This document shows positions 1 to 6,398 of a DNA stretch of 6,398 nucleotides, piece after piece. Under the pieces are notes generated by a model that worked only from the letters and a program-made list of their open reading frames with translations, ran no database searches and was not told where the DNA came from. The position numbers and the translations under genes were made by a program. Position 1 is the stretch's first letter, and each line of letters opens with the position of its first letter. Origin of the DNA: Paramuribaculum sp. (lineage in GTDB: Bacteria; Bacteroidota; Bacteroidia; Bacteroidales; Muribaculaceae); the NCBI GenBank assembly GCA_029058705.1, contig JAIDXA010000023.1, positions 1-6,398 on the forward strand. The letters are read 5' to 3'.

Positions 1-33
1 GTCGCCTGAAAAATATCCAATCCTAAGCCCGGC

Positions 34-77
34 AAAAAGAGAGGCTGCGCCGTAAACCTTAATTACGACACAGCCTC
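34..77 (-). terminator. Rho-independent terminator of the GntR/ABC operon
   Basis: On the minus strand, 18 bases after the stop codon of the last operon gene, a hairpin forms between 71-77 and 41-47 (GAGGCTG with CAGCCTC). After a short interrupted part it continues with five more pairs (63-67 with 51-55) and closes on a loop of about 7 bases. The stem is followed, reading leftward, by TC and then five T (plus-strand A run at 34-38). Position, stem and T tract fit an intrinsic terminator. The two mismatches in the stem and the short T run make it moderate rather than strong. Confidence 0.7.
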
Positions 78-95
78 ATGTTCAAAGAGGCCTGA

Positions 96-962
96 TCAAA
101 GATCATCAAAATCAAGTTTCATACCGGCCGACACACGCAGATCCAGAACGGAACCGTTATCTGGAATCCATTTCAGACTGCCACATCTGGCTTCGGATAT
201 ATCAAGATCGGTGAATTCATCATAACCGCCGCTGACAGTCATGGAGCCGATGCTTGAAAGCGAATCGGCGCGCAACACCAAACCTGGAACGGACCGCAAA
301 ATATTCATATGGGCAATCCGGCTTTTTTCACACTCCAAGAGGAATTTTCCGGCAGACTTGCATTCAGCGATGCCCATTCTGACATCAAGCGTATCGATCC
401 GGCAGCCGACAGCCTTCGTTGATGCAATCCCGCCCCATACCAGACGCGACGTTTCCAGGCCATTCAACTCGACATAGGGCAGAGAGCAGGCACTGCTGCC
501 GAAACCCACCGACTCGAGCATTCCCCTGGGGACCGTCACAACAACCGGAGTGTTGACACAGACTCCAGGGTTACTGTCAGCCCTGTCATGAGCCGAGAAG
601 TCGAAATCCAAAACCAGACAACCGGCAGAATCCACATCATATTTCAGATAAGGCTTCCAGTCGGGAGCGAAACTGACAGTCGGCATGGAGATAGAATCAA
701 GTTCCCTGACTACGATCACCGGTATGCTGTCGCCCACATAAAAATAAAAATAGTTTGCGCCACCTTTGCCTGGCGAGGCCGGCGACTTTATCGAACTGAA
801 ACCGGGGAGGTTGATCGTATGCATGCGCCCGGCTTCGGCAGGATTAATCTCGATCATTGCCTGGACATCTCTTTTCGGGCTGCACACTATGGCAAGCGAC
901 AGACTGACCGCCACTCCGAAAAATATGACAGCGGCGCCAAGCGCCCTTGTTGATTTTTTCAT
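96..962 (-). CDS. Membrane-anchored extracytoplasmic protein, GIN/DUF2807-like beta-helix (putative)
   Basis: This 288-aa protein is not recognised with certainty. It starts with a basic tip (MKKSTR) and a hydrophobic segment at about residues 9-27, followed by K30-R31. This reads as a signal anchor or uncleaved signal peptide. Cys27 lacks a small residue before it (A-I-V-C), so a lipobox is unlikely. The rest is rich in short alternating hydrophobic strands, for example LVLDFDF (117-123), VVVTVP (140-145), TLDVRMG (191-197) and SMTVSGG (240-246), spaced about 20 residues apart as in a right-handed beta-helix. The layout, with a VTVP strand followed by a G/S-rich strand (ESVGFGSSA, 150-158), resembles the putative auto-transporter adhesin head GIN domain (DUF2807) of Bacteroidota. 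That match is by eye and divergent. Eight cysteines are present. The ATG overlaps the GntR stop codon in an ATGA, so translation is probably coupled. Being last in a repressor/ABC operon suggests an envelope or stress-related role, which is inference. Confidence 0.8.
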   Translation of the reverse strand: MKKSTRALGAAVIFFGVAVSLSLAIVCSPKRDVQAMIEINPAEAGRMHTINLPGFSSIKSPASPGKGGANYFYFYVGDSIPVIVVRELDSISMPTVSFAPDWKPYLKYDVDSAGCLVLDFDFSAHDRADSNPGVCVNTPVVVTVPRGMLESVGFGSSACSLPYVELNGLETSRLVWGGIASTKAVGCRIDTLDVRMGIAECKSAGKFLLECEKSRIAHMNILRSVPGLVLRADSLSSIGSMTVSGGYDEFTDLDISEARCGSLKWIPDNGSVLDLRVSAGMKLDFDDL

Positions 963-1336
963 ATATTCTGATTGATTTTTAGAAAGGATTTATACATTTC
1001 TCTCAGGTCATCCGGACCGACTCCGAGCAACGCGAGCTGTTTGAAAACATCGTTCATCTCTCCTTCAATGAATTCAGTCCGACGCAGATTCTCAACAACT
1101 TCACGCGCATTGTCGGCGACAAAAAAACCGATTCCACGCCTGTTGAAAAGAATTTCCCGTGACGCAAGATATTCATAGGCACGCATGACTGTGTTGGAAT
1201 TAACCTCGACAGAGGCTGCATAGACCCGAACCGACGGAATCCGCTGGCCTGCGGTCAGATCTCCGCCAAGAATCCCGTCGCATATGCGGTCGGCGATCTG
1301 AATGAATATCGCTTTGTTGTTTTCTTTGAAATTCAT
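959..1336 (-). CDS. GntR-family transcriptional repressor, YtrA subfamily
   Basis: A 125-aa cytoplasmic DNA-binding protein. Residues about 9-73 form the GntR winged helix-turn-helix: IFIQIADRI, then the signature G-Q-R-I-P-S-V-R (30-37), the recognition helix region with V-N-S-N-T-V (45-50) and MRAYEYL, and the wing R-R-G-I-G-F-F-V (66-73). Only about 50 residues follow, ending in a helical LLGVGPDDLREMYKSFL. This is the short two-helix dimerisation tail of the YtrA subfamily rather than a large effector domain such as FadR or HutC. The frame is open up to 1393, but the ATG at 1336 is chosen because the extra 19 residues would be unlike the family and would overlap the membrane-protein gene; from 1336 the gap to that gene is 4 bp. 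A weak GGTGAG lies 3 bases before this ATG. YtrA-type regulators usually repress their own ABC operon, and a candidate operator lies at the operon promoter (3048-3067). It is encoded third, not first, which is less typical. Confidence 0.93.
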   Translation of the reverse strand: MNFKENNKAIFIQIADRICDGILGGDLTAGQRIPSVRVYAASVEVNSNTVMRAYEYLASREILFNRRGIGFFVADNAREVVENLRRTEFIEGEMNDVFKQLALLGVGPDDLREMYKSFLKINQNI

Positions 1337-1340
1337 CGGC

Positions 1341-2162
1341 TCACCATCGGTTAATGATTTCCATTTCCTTATAACGGATCCATGCAACCGCATAGCAGAA
1401 CACGACTATGAATGCCGTCAGGCAGTAAGCCACGATCAACATTGCGTTTTTCGGAAGCGGGAAACGGCTCTCGGGCGACAGATCCAGTAAAACAACCGTG
1501 AAATATCCGATGAAGAAATATGCTGACGCTATCAGTCCGAGCGCGAGAAATGTCTTCACGAACGATGCCTTGTGCCAGACTATGCTGCCGAGCATGAAAA
1601 GCGACTGGAGGCAAAGAAACGACAGAACCGTCAGCTGGCACTCGGTGCTGATTCCATCCGAATCAGTCATCATATATGCGGGATTGAGAAGCCTGACTTT
1701 CTCCGGACATTCGACAACAGCCGACAACAATCCGAAACGCAACATCTCTGAAACAGCGGCAGCCACCGTAAACACAACAACGAATCCCGGAACGTAGAAC
1801 AGCCATCGGGTAAGAAACTTCTCCGACTGCGCGGCAGGAACTGTCAGTTCGTTAAGACGAGTCTCTTTGGTTGACAGATCTCCGAATGTCATCGAAGCCG
1901 AGATCACACCGCACAGAATAAAAGCAGCCTGCAGCAGAAACCAGAATATGTCCAGCGAAGGATCTTCACCGTAAAAGCTGTAATAGCTATTGACAGCCTC
2001 GAAATAATTTCTGGTGTTTACAACAATGAAAATCGTGGCAATAATGAAAATTCCTGTCATAACCCCGGCTTTCATCGCAAGCGAGCGCCAATGTTCTCCG
2101 GCATATTTGCGGACAGTCTCGCCGAACCGCTTCAACTCAAATGTATCAGTATTCTTTTTCAT
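1341..2162 (-). CDS. ABC-transporter membrane subunit, six transmembrane helices
   Basis: A 273-aa integral membrane protein. Hydrophobic segments lie at about residues 31-48, 72-91, 120-138, 176-196, 203-226 and 239-261, giving the six helices usual for an ABC-2-type permease. A basic amphipathic N-terminus (about 10-30) precedes the first helix. Between helices 2 and 3 is a cytoplasmic-looking stretch, F-G-D-L-S-T-K-E-T-R followed by LTVPAAQSEKFLTRW, of the kind seen in Bacteroidota ABC-2-like permeases and a plausible contact with the ATPase. The long loop between helices 3 and 4 (about 141-175) would be on the far side of the membrane. The gene starts inside the end of the ATPase gene (17-bp overlap) and ends 4 bp before the repressor, so it is surely in the same operon. 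It probably dimerises and pairs with the ATPase as an exporter or envelope-acting pump. The substrate is unknown, and no binding-protein gene is nearby, which argues against import. Confidence 0.88.
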   Translation of the reverse strand: MKKNTDTFELKRFGETVRKYAGEHWRSLAMKAGVMTGIFIIATIFIVVNTRNYFEAVNSYYSFYGEDPSLDIFWFLLQAAFILCGVISASMTFGDLSTKETRLNELTVPAAQSEKFLTRWLFYVPGFVVVFTVAAAVSEMLRFGLLSAVVECPEKVRLLNPAYMMTDSDGISTECQLTVLSFLCLQSLFMLGSIVWHKASFVKTFLALGLIASAYFFIGYFTVVLLDLSPESRFPLPKNAMLIVAYCLTAFIVVFCYAVAWIRYKEMEIINRW

Positions 2163-3003
2163 CTTCTGGCGTGAATTGTCTGTTTAACAAATCTGTTTTA
2201 CTCAATGCGAATTCAAAAAGCGATTCAAGATTCAGAGCCGTTTCTTCCCCGCCTGGATTTGGAAGTATGACATTATTCCCTCCCAGAGCAGGCTGGGCGA
2301 AAAGAGCGTTTTCAACAACACGCCTGCTGTCGGTGACCATAAATGCAAGACGCGACGTTATCTCGCTGACTGAACGGTCGAGCAGAACACTGTTGTTTTC
2401 CATGATAACGACATGATCCAGCAGGCGGTCTATGTCGCGCACCTGATGGGTTGAAATCAGAATTGCCCTCTCGTCGTTCATCGACGAAGCGATAAACCTG
2501 CGGAACGCACTCTTTCCTGGAATGTCAAGACCGTTGGTCGGCTCATCCATCATCAGCAGCGAGGTGTTGGCAGCCAATGCAAAACACATATAGGCTTTCT
2601 TCTTCTGCCCCATGGAGATTGCCCCGAGATTGTCGGAAAGAGAGATTTCGAAAGTTTCGACATGGCGTCGGAGATCTTCAAACGAGAATCGCGGATAAAA
2701 CCGCGAGTTGGCACGTGCGAATTCATTAAGTGTGACCGAAGGCAGAGTGAACTCTTCTGGAACAAGAAAAATTTCCGACATCGTTGAAGGCAGGCGTCGG
2801 CGTGTATTCTCTCCATTGAATACAACCTGACCGCCATTGGGAGTCAATGCCCCGGCAATCAGATAAAGCAGAGTCGATTTCCCGACCCCGTTGCGTCCCA
2901 GCAGTCCGTAGACACCGCCCGGCTCAACCGACAGGGAGATGTCAGTCAGCACCGGCGGTTTGCGTCGTGAATAGCCGAACGTGATTTTTTCGATTTTCAA
3001 CAT
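2146..3003 (-). CDS. ABC transporter ATP-binding protein
   Basis: A 285-aa cytoplasmic ATPase that powers the adjacent membrane subunit. Motifs in order: Walker A G-R-N-G-V-G-K-S-T (36-44), a Q-loop region reading F-L-V-P-E-E-F (79-85) in which glutamate stands where glutamine is usual, a non-canonical signature S-M-G-Q-K (130-134) in place of LSGGQ, Walker B L-L-M-M-D-E-P (149-155) with catalytic Glu154, D-loop N-G-L-D (157-160), and the H-loop S-T-H (184-186) with switch His186. All residues needed for nucleotide binding and hydrolysis are present, so the protein should be active. The last 75 or so residues form a C-terminal extension after the ATPase core, of unknown role. It is the first gene of the four-gene operon: the ATG at 3003 is about 60 bases from the predicted transcription start. 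No clear Shine-Dalgarno precedes it, only an AT-rich leader with a repeated ATTATC, as is common in Bacteroidota. Family assignment is firm; the transported substrate is not known. Confidence 0.95.
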   Translation of the reverse strand: MLKIEKITFGYSRRKPPVLTDISLSVEPGGVYGLLGRNGVGKSTLLYLIAGALTPNGGQVVFNGENTRRRLPSTMSEIFLVPEEFTLPSVTLNEFARANSRFYPRFSFEDLRRHVETFEISLSDNLGAISMGQKKKAYMCFALAANTSLLMMDEPTNGLDIPGKSAFRRFIASSMNDERAILISTHQVRDIDRLLDHVVIMENNSVLLDRSVSEITSRLAFMVTDSRRVVENALFAQPALGGNNVILPNPGGEETALNLESLFEFALSKTDLLNRQFTPEDEKEY

Positions 3004-3047
3004 GATAATGATAATTAGAGCGATTTGGTTGATTTTACAGCACCTAC

Positions 3048-3067
3048 TGTATTAGTTCAATAGTACA
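3048..3067. promoter_or_regulatory. Putative GntR (YtrA-type) operator, imperfect inverted repeat
   Basis: The 20-base element TGTATTAGTTCAATAGTACA matches its own reverse complement at 14 of 20 positions (7 of 10 pairs), with outer arms TGTA and TACA and inner TA pairs. It starts 3 bases downstream of the promoter -7 box, so it should cover the transcription start of the ABC operon. Dyads with TA-rich arms at this place are expected for dimeric GntR repressors. Assigning it to the operon's own GntR protein is inference from position and symmetry. Confidence 0.6.
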
Positions 3068-3070
3068 CCG

Positions 3071-3102
3071 CAAAGGTAATATAAATTCCTTTCGACGCCA
3101 AA
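3071..3102 (-). promoter_or_regulatory. Bacteroidota-type promoter of the ABC/GntR operon
   Basis: On the minus strand, TTTG (3102-3099) is followed after 20 bases by TACCTTTG (3078-3071). This exactly fits the Bacteroidota housekeeping promoter, with a -33 TTTG and a -7 TAnnTTTG element. Transcription should start within a few bases below 3068, giving a leader of about 60 bases to the ATPase ATG at 3003. No other convincing promoter is seen inside the operon. Confidence 0.75.
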
Positions 3103-3123
3103 TTATCTACTGATAAAACTTCC

Positions 3124-3173
3124 AAAAAAACCGAAGCCGGCAGATTCTCGGAATCTGCCGGCTTCGGTTTTTT
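3124..3173. terminator. Strong intrinsic terminator after the lipoprotein gene
   Basis: A perfect 17-bp inverted repeat (3131-3147 with 3151-3167) closes on the 3-base loop TCG. It is flanked by seven A on the left (3124-3130) and six T on the right (3168-3173). Reading leftward it ends in a T tract 15 bases after the lipoprotein stop codon, so it terminates the clpB-lipoprotein side and insulates the next promoter, which begins 22 bases beyond the stem-and-tract block. Its symmetry would let it work in both directions, although no plus-strand gene is seen here. Confidence 0.93.
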
Positions 3174-3188
3174 AGACGTATTGAACAG

Positions 3189-3656
3189 TTATTCAAAAGA
3201 ATAGTCCACTCGCTGAGTTACAGATGGCACTGCTGCCGAAGGAAGTTGCGTGGAATCAGAAAGCACATTGAGCTGAATCTGCGCGACTGCATTTGCAAGT
3301 TCACATCCCTCCTCATAGACCGGCATGAACATCTGGACCGCATATGCACCCGGCGTGAGTTCCGACGTCAGGATATTGACTCCGAAAGGAGCAACCGGAT
3401 TAGTGCCCATCGGCACGCCATTCATGAAATAGCTGACAGGTCCGTTGGTCGCTTTGTGCCCTTCCCGCACCGGAGTGACTGCGACGGAAAGAATCTTGAA
3501 TGTGTCCGGCTGGACAACATAGACCTGTCCGTCAATGACAGATGCATTGCCATACGTAAGATCAATATTTACCTGCGGCTTCTCATCATCGCTGCTGCAC
3601 GATGTGAATGAGCCGGATAAAGAGAGTGCCATTAAGGCGAATAATAGTTTTTTCAT
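3189..3656 (-). CDS. Small lipoprotein of unknown function, possibly surface-exposed
   Basis: A 155-aa protein that I do not recognise as a named family. The N-terminus is a lipoprotein signal: KK, hydrophobic stretch LLFALMALSLSG, then F-T-S-C with the lipidated cysteine at residue 20. Phe at -3 is a relaxed lipobox, acceptable in Bacteroidota. The mature end starts C-S-S-D-D-E-K; an acidic tract right after the cysteine resembles the lipoprotein export signal that sends Bacteroidota lipoproteins to the outer face of the outer membrane. The rest (about 30-140) is predicted beta-rich by eye, with segments such as V-S-Y-F-M-N-G-V-P-M-G and L-T-P-G-A-Y-A-V-Q-M-F that recall an Ig-like or beta-sandwich fold. 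That fold is inference. The ATG lies 52 bp after the clpB stop codon with no clear terminator or promoter between them, so read-through from clpB is possible. The strong terminator follows 15 bases after the stop. Confidence 0.85.
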   Translation of the reverse strand: MKKLLFALMALSLSGSFTSCSSDDEKPQVNIDLTYGNASVIDGQVYVVQPDTFKILSVAVTPVREGHKATNGPVSYFMNGVPMGTNPVAPFGVNILTSELTPGAYAVQMFMPVYEEGCELANAVAQIQLNVLSDSTQLPSAAVPSVTQRVDYSFE

Positions 3657-3708
3657 AGTCGTTTACTGATTAAAGTACCTATACCTGCCGGAACATCATT
3701 GCCGGCTG

Positions 3709-6300
3709 TCAGTTGTTAAATACAAGCGCACCGTCCTTTACATCGATAATAATGGGGTTGTCTTTGTCGACTTTCTGGGCAAGGATGTCCTTTGAAAGCT
3801 GATTGAGAACCAGACGGTGGATCGCCCGTTTGACCGGGCGGGCGCCGAATTCCGGATCGAATCCCTCTTCGGCAAGATAGTGCAAGGCTGCAGGTGTTAT
3901 TTCCAGAGTAACACCGTTGGCCGAAAGCATCTTCTGGATGCCACGGATCTGCAGACCGACAATCTCCTCGATTTCCTTCTCGTTGAGCGGAGTGAACATG
4001 ATTGTCTCGTCAATTCTGTTGAGAAACTCCGGACGGATAGTCTGTTTGAGCATATCAAGAACCTCGTTTTTGGTTTTCTCTACAACCTCGTCATGATTTT
4101 CAGGAGTCATTGCCGAGAAGTTGTCGCGAATGACCGCCGATCCCATGTTGGAAGTCATTATTATGATCGTGTTCTTGAAATTGACCATCCGGCCTTTGTT
4201 ATCGGTCAGACGTCCGTCGTCAAGCACCTGCAACAGAATATTGAACACATCGGGATGAGCCTTCTCGATCTCATCGAACAGCACCACCGAATATGGTTTG
4301 CGTCTGACCGCCTCGGTAAGCTGTCCGCCTTCGTCATAACCTACATATCCCGGAGGCGCTCCGACCAGACGGCTCACAGAATGCTTCTCCTGATATTCGC
4401 TCATGTCGATTCGCGTCATCATGTTCTCATCGTCAAACAGATATTCGGCCAGAGCCTTTGCAAGCTCCGTCTTGCCGACACCGGTTGTTCCGAGAAAAAT
4501 GAACGACCCGATAGGACGGCGCGGATCGTTTAGGCCCGCACGGCTACGCCGAACCGCATCGGCGATAGCCCTGATCGCCTCATCCTGACCGACAACACGG
4601 TTATGGAGCTCCGCTTCCAGATGGAGAAGTTTTTCTTTCTCACTCTGCACCATCTTGTTGACAGGAATGCCGGTCCAGCGCGAAACGACATCGGCGATGT
4701 CCTCGGCATCAACCTCCTCCTTGATCAGAGCCTTCTCGCCCTGCATCATGCGGAGCTGTTCCTGAACCGTAGCGTTATCCTGCTCCTTCTCACGGACTTT
4801 CGAATAGCGTATCTCGGCAACTTTGGCATAATCGCCCTCTCGCTCGGCGCGCTCCGCCTCGAAATTAAGCTGCTCAATGTCAATTTTGTTCTGCTGAATA
4901 CGATTGATCAGATCTTTTTCAGCACGCCATTTGGCCGTATAATCCTTTTCCTCTTCGCGCATCTGGGCAAGATCACGCTCGATTTCCTTGACTTTGGCAG
5001 CATCTCCTTCGCGTTTGATGGCCTCACGCTCGATCTCTTTCTGTGCGATACGCCGCGTGATCTCATCGAGTGCCTGAGGCACTGAATCGATTTCCAGACG
5101 AAGCTTTGAAGCCGCTTCGTCAACAAGATCAATCGCCTTGTCGGGAAGGAACCGGTCGGTGATGTAACGCTCCGACAGCTGAACAGCGGCAATGATAGCC
5201 TCATCACGTATGCGCACCTTGTGATGGTTTTCATAGCGCTCCTTAAGTCCGCGGAGAATGGCAATCGCGCTCATCTCGTCAGGTTCGTTGACCATTACCT
5301 TCTGGAATCGACGTTCGAGGGCTTTGTCTTTCTCGAAATATTTCTGATACTCGTCGAGCGTTGTCGCGCCAATGCTCCGAAGCTCGCCGCGCGCAAGCGC
5401 GGGCTTCAGGATATTGGCCGCATCCATCGCTCCCTCGCCCTTGCCGGCTCCGACAAGAGTGTGGATCTCATCAATAAAGAGAATGATCTCGCCATCGCTT
5501 CCGGTCACCTCGTTGACGATCGCCTTCAGTCGTTCTTCAAATTCTCCTTTATATTTGGCTCCCGCCACAAGTGCCCCCATGTCGAGAGAATAGATCTGCT
5601 TCGTACGGAGATTTTCCGGAACATCTCCACGGACAATCCTCTGCGCAAGGCCTTCTGCTATGGCCGTTTTTCCGGTTCCGGGCTCACCGATAAGCATAGG
5701 ATTGTTTTTCGTGCGGCGGCTGAGAATCTGAAGCACACGACGAATCTCATCATCCCGTCCGATAACCGGATCGAGTTTTCCACTCCGGGCGCGTTCATTG
5801 AGGTTTATCGCATATTTGCTCAATGCATTATAAGTATCTTCCGCACTCTGGTCGGTCGCCTTTTTCCCTTTGCGCAATTCGTCAATGGCACCCTTCAGTT
5901 CTTTTTCGCTCAATCCGGCATCCTTGAGAATGGCCGATGCAGGAGAACTGACCTCGAAAACAGCCGTCAGCAACGCTTCGAGGGTAACATACTCGTCACC
6001 CATCTTTTTCGAAACATCAAGCGCACGCTGAAGCACATCGTTGGAACTCCGGCTCAAATATGGCTCAGAGCCGCCCGACACCTTCGGAAGCGACGAAATC
6101 TCACGGTCGACCAGCTGATCGATCTGAACGGCATTCGCCCCTACTTTCGCAAAAATGAATTTTATCAGACTTTCACCTTCGCTCATAATCCCCTTGAGCA
6201 GATGGACCGGCTCTATCGCCTGGTTTCCATTGCCCTTGGTTATCTCAAAAGCTTTCTGGATAGCCTCCTGTGATTTAATTGTAAAATTATTGAAATTCAT
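3709..6300 (-). CDS. clpB: ClpB, ATP-dependent protein disaggregase (Hsp100)
   Basis: A full-length 863-aa ClpB, close to the 857 aa of the E. coli protein. It forms a cytoplasmic hexamer that threads aggregated proteins through its pore, working with DnaK/DnaJ/GrpE. Domains in order: N domain (about 1-145); first AAA+ module with Walker A G-E-P-G-T-G-K-T (205-212), pore-loop Tyr250 in K-Y-K-G, Walker B L-F-I-D-E-I-H (274-280) and arginine fingers R330-R331; the long coiled-coil middle domain (about 405-525), rich in E, K and R, which DnaK contacts; second AAA+ module with Walker A G-T-T-G-V-G-K-T (604-611), pore loop G-Y-V-G-Y (651-655), Walker B V-V-L-F-D-E (672-677) and sensor-2 G-A-R-P (819-822); then the C-terminal small domain. 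The middle domain and the absence of a ClpP-binding loop separate it from ClpA and ClpC. No motif is damaged. The ATG at 6300 begins MNFNNFTIKS, the standard ClpB start. I see no HrcA-type CIRCE repeat or clear promoter in the 98 bases upstream, so its heat-shock control cannot be read here. Confidence 0.99.
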   Translation of the reverse strand: MNFNNFTIKSQEAIQKAFEITKGNGNQAIEPVHLLKGIMSEGESLIKFIFAKVGANAVQIDQLVDREISSLPKVSGGSEPYLSRSSNDVLQRALDVSKKMGDEYVTLEALLTAVFEVSSPASAILKDAGLSEKELKGAIDELRKGKKATDQSAEDTYNALSKYAINLNERARSGKLDPVIGRDDEIRRVLQILSRRTKNNPMLIGEPGTGKTAIAEGLAQRIVRGDVPENLRTKQIYSLDMGALVAGAKYKGEFEERLKAIVNEVTGSDGEIILFIDEIHTLVGAGKGEGAMDAANILKPALARGELRSIGATTLDEYQKYFEKDKALERRFQKVMVNEPDEMSAIAILRGLKERYENHHKVRIRDEAIIAAVQLSERYITDRFLPDKAIDLVDEAASKLRLEIDSVPQALDEITRRIAQKEIEREAIKREGDAAKVKEIERDLAQMREEEKDYTAKWRAEKDLINRIQQNKIDIEQLNFEAERAEREGDYAKVAEIRYSKVREKEQDNATVQEQLRMMQGEKALIKEEVDAEDIADVVSRWTGIPVNKMVQSEKEKLLHLEAELHNRVVGQDEAIRAIADAVRRSRAGLNDPRRPIGSFIFLGTTGVGKTELAKALAEYLFDDENMMTRIDMSEYQEKHSVSRLVGAPPGYVGYDEGGQLTEAVRRKPYSVVLFDEIEKAHPDVFNILLQVLDDGRLTDNKGRMVNFKNTIIIMTSNMGSAVIRDNFSAMTPENHDEVVEKTKNEVLDMLKQTIRPEFLNRIDETIMFTPLNEKEIEEIVGLQIRGIQKMLSANGVTLEITPAALHYLAEEGFDPEFGARPVKRAIHRLVLNQLSKDILAQKVDKDNPIIIDVKDGALVFNN

Positions 6301-6398
6301 AATGGAATATATGTAATTGTGCGTTGGGTTAAAACGGTTTATGGATCATTCCAATCACTACTATATCATTAACAACATATCGCCGGCAATGGTTGAAC

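Noticed and set aside
1337..1393. An upstream start giving the GntR protein 19 extra residues.
   Set aside because: The added segment would overlap the end of the membrane-subunit gene and is unlike the family N-terminus; the ATG at 1336 gives the usual YtrA-type length.
3687..3706. A small hairpin (GCCGG/CCGGC, 10-base loop) between clpB and the lipoprotein gene as a terminator.
   Set aside because: The stem is only 5 bp and no T tract follows it on the minus strand, so it is not a convincing intrinsic terminator.
3817..5085. Plus-strand open frames of 238 and 160 codons opposite clpB.
   Set aside because: They are antisense to conserved clpB motifs and give low-complexity or arginine- and leucine-rich translations with no family features.
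5221..6273. A long plus-strand open frame of 350 codons opposite clpB.
   Set aside because: It lies wholly antisense to the conserved N-terminal and first AAA+ regions of clpB, its translation shows no recognisable domain, and no promoter or start signal precedes it. It is a shadow frame produced by the codon bias of clpB.
6304..6334. A possible clpB promoter (TTTT, 19 bases, TATATTCC on the minus strand).
   Set aside because: The -7 element misses the last two conserved bases of TAnnTTTG, and the transcript would start almost at the ATG. Chance is as likely.
1..6398. CRISPR arrays, tRNA or rRNA genes, insertion sequences or phage genes.
   Set aside because: No regularly spaced repeats, transposase-like frames, terminal inverted repeats around a gene, or RNA gene signatures were seen on either strand.

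Overview
The window looks like chromosomal DNA of a Bacteroidales bacterium (phylum Bacteroidota). Three things suggest this: a promoter of the Bacteroidota type (TTTG, 20-bp spacer, TACCTTTG), a lipoprotein whose mature end carries an acidic S-S-D-D-E tract like the Bacteroidota surface-export signal, and weak or absent Shine-Dalgarno sequences before most genes. A Muribaculaceae-like gut lineage is a guess, not something the sequence proves. All six supported genes lie on the minus strand, so transcription runs from high to low coordinates.

Right part (6300 to 3189): a complete clpB gene for the Hsp100 disaggregase (863 aa). It is followed after 52 bp by a small lipoprotein gene (155 aa) of unknown function. 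A perfect 17-bp inverted repeat flanked by A and T tracts (3124-3173) terminates this unit.

Left part (3102 to 34): a compact four-gene operon with its own promoter (3071-3102), a dyad-symmetric putative operator over the expected transcription start (3048-3067), and a hairpin terminator (34-77). Gene order is ABC ATPase, six-helix membrane subunit, short YtrA-type GntR repressor, and a membrane-anchored extracytoplasmic protein resembling the GIN/DUF2807 beta-helix. Three of the four genes overlap a neighbour, and the fourth junction is 4 bp, so they are probably translated and regulated together. The likely logic is an autoregulated envelope or export module: the GntR protein represses the promoter until an effector releases it, which induces the transporter, its own repressor and the anchored beta-rich protein. 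Substrate and inducer cannot be read from the sequence.

The 98 bases upstream of clpB (6301-6398) and bases 1-33 hold no feature I can support. The strongest candidate for a little-described system is the four-gene operon, mainly because of its last gene and the operator-promoter arrangement. ClpB itself is ordinary.
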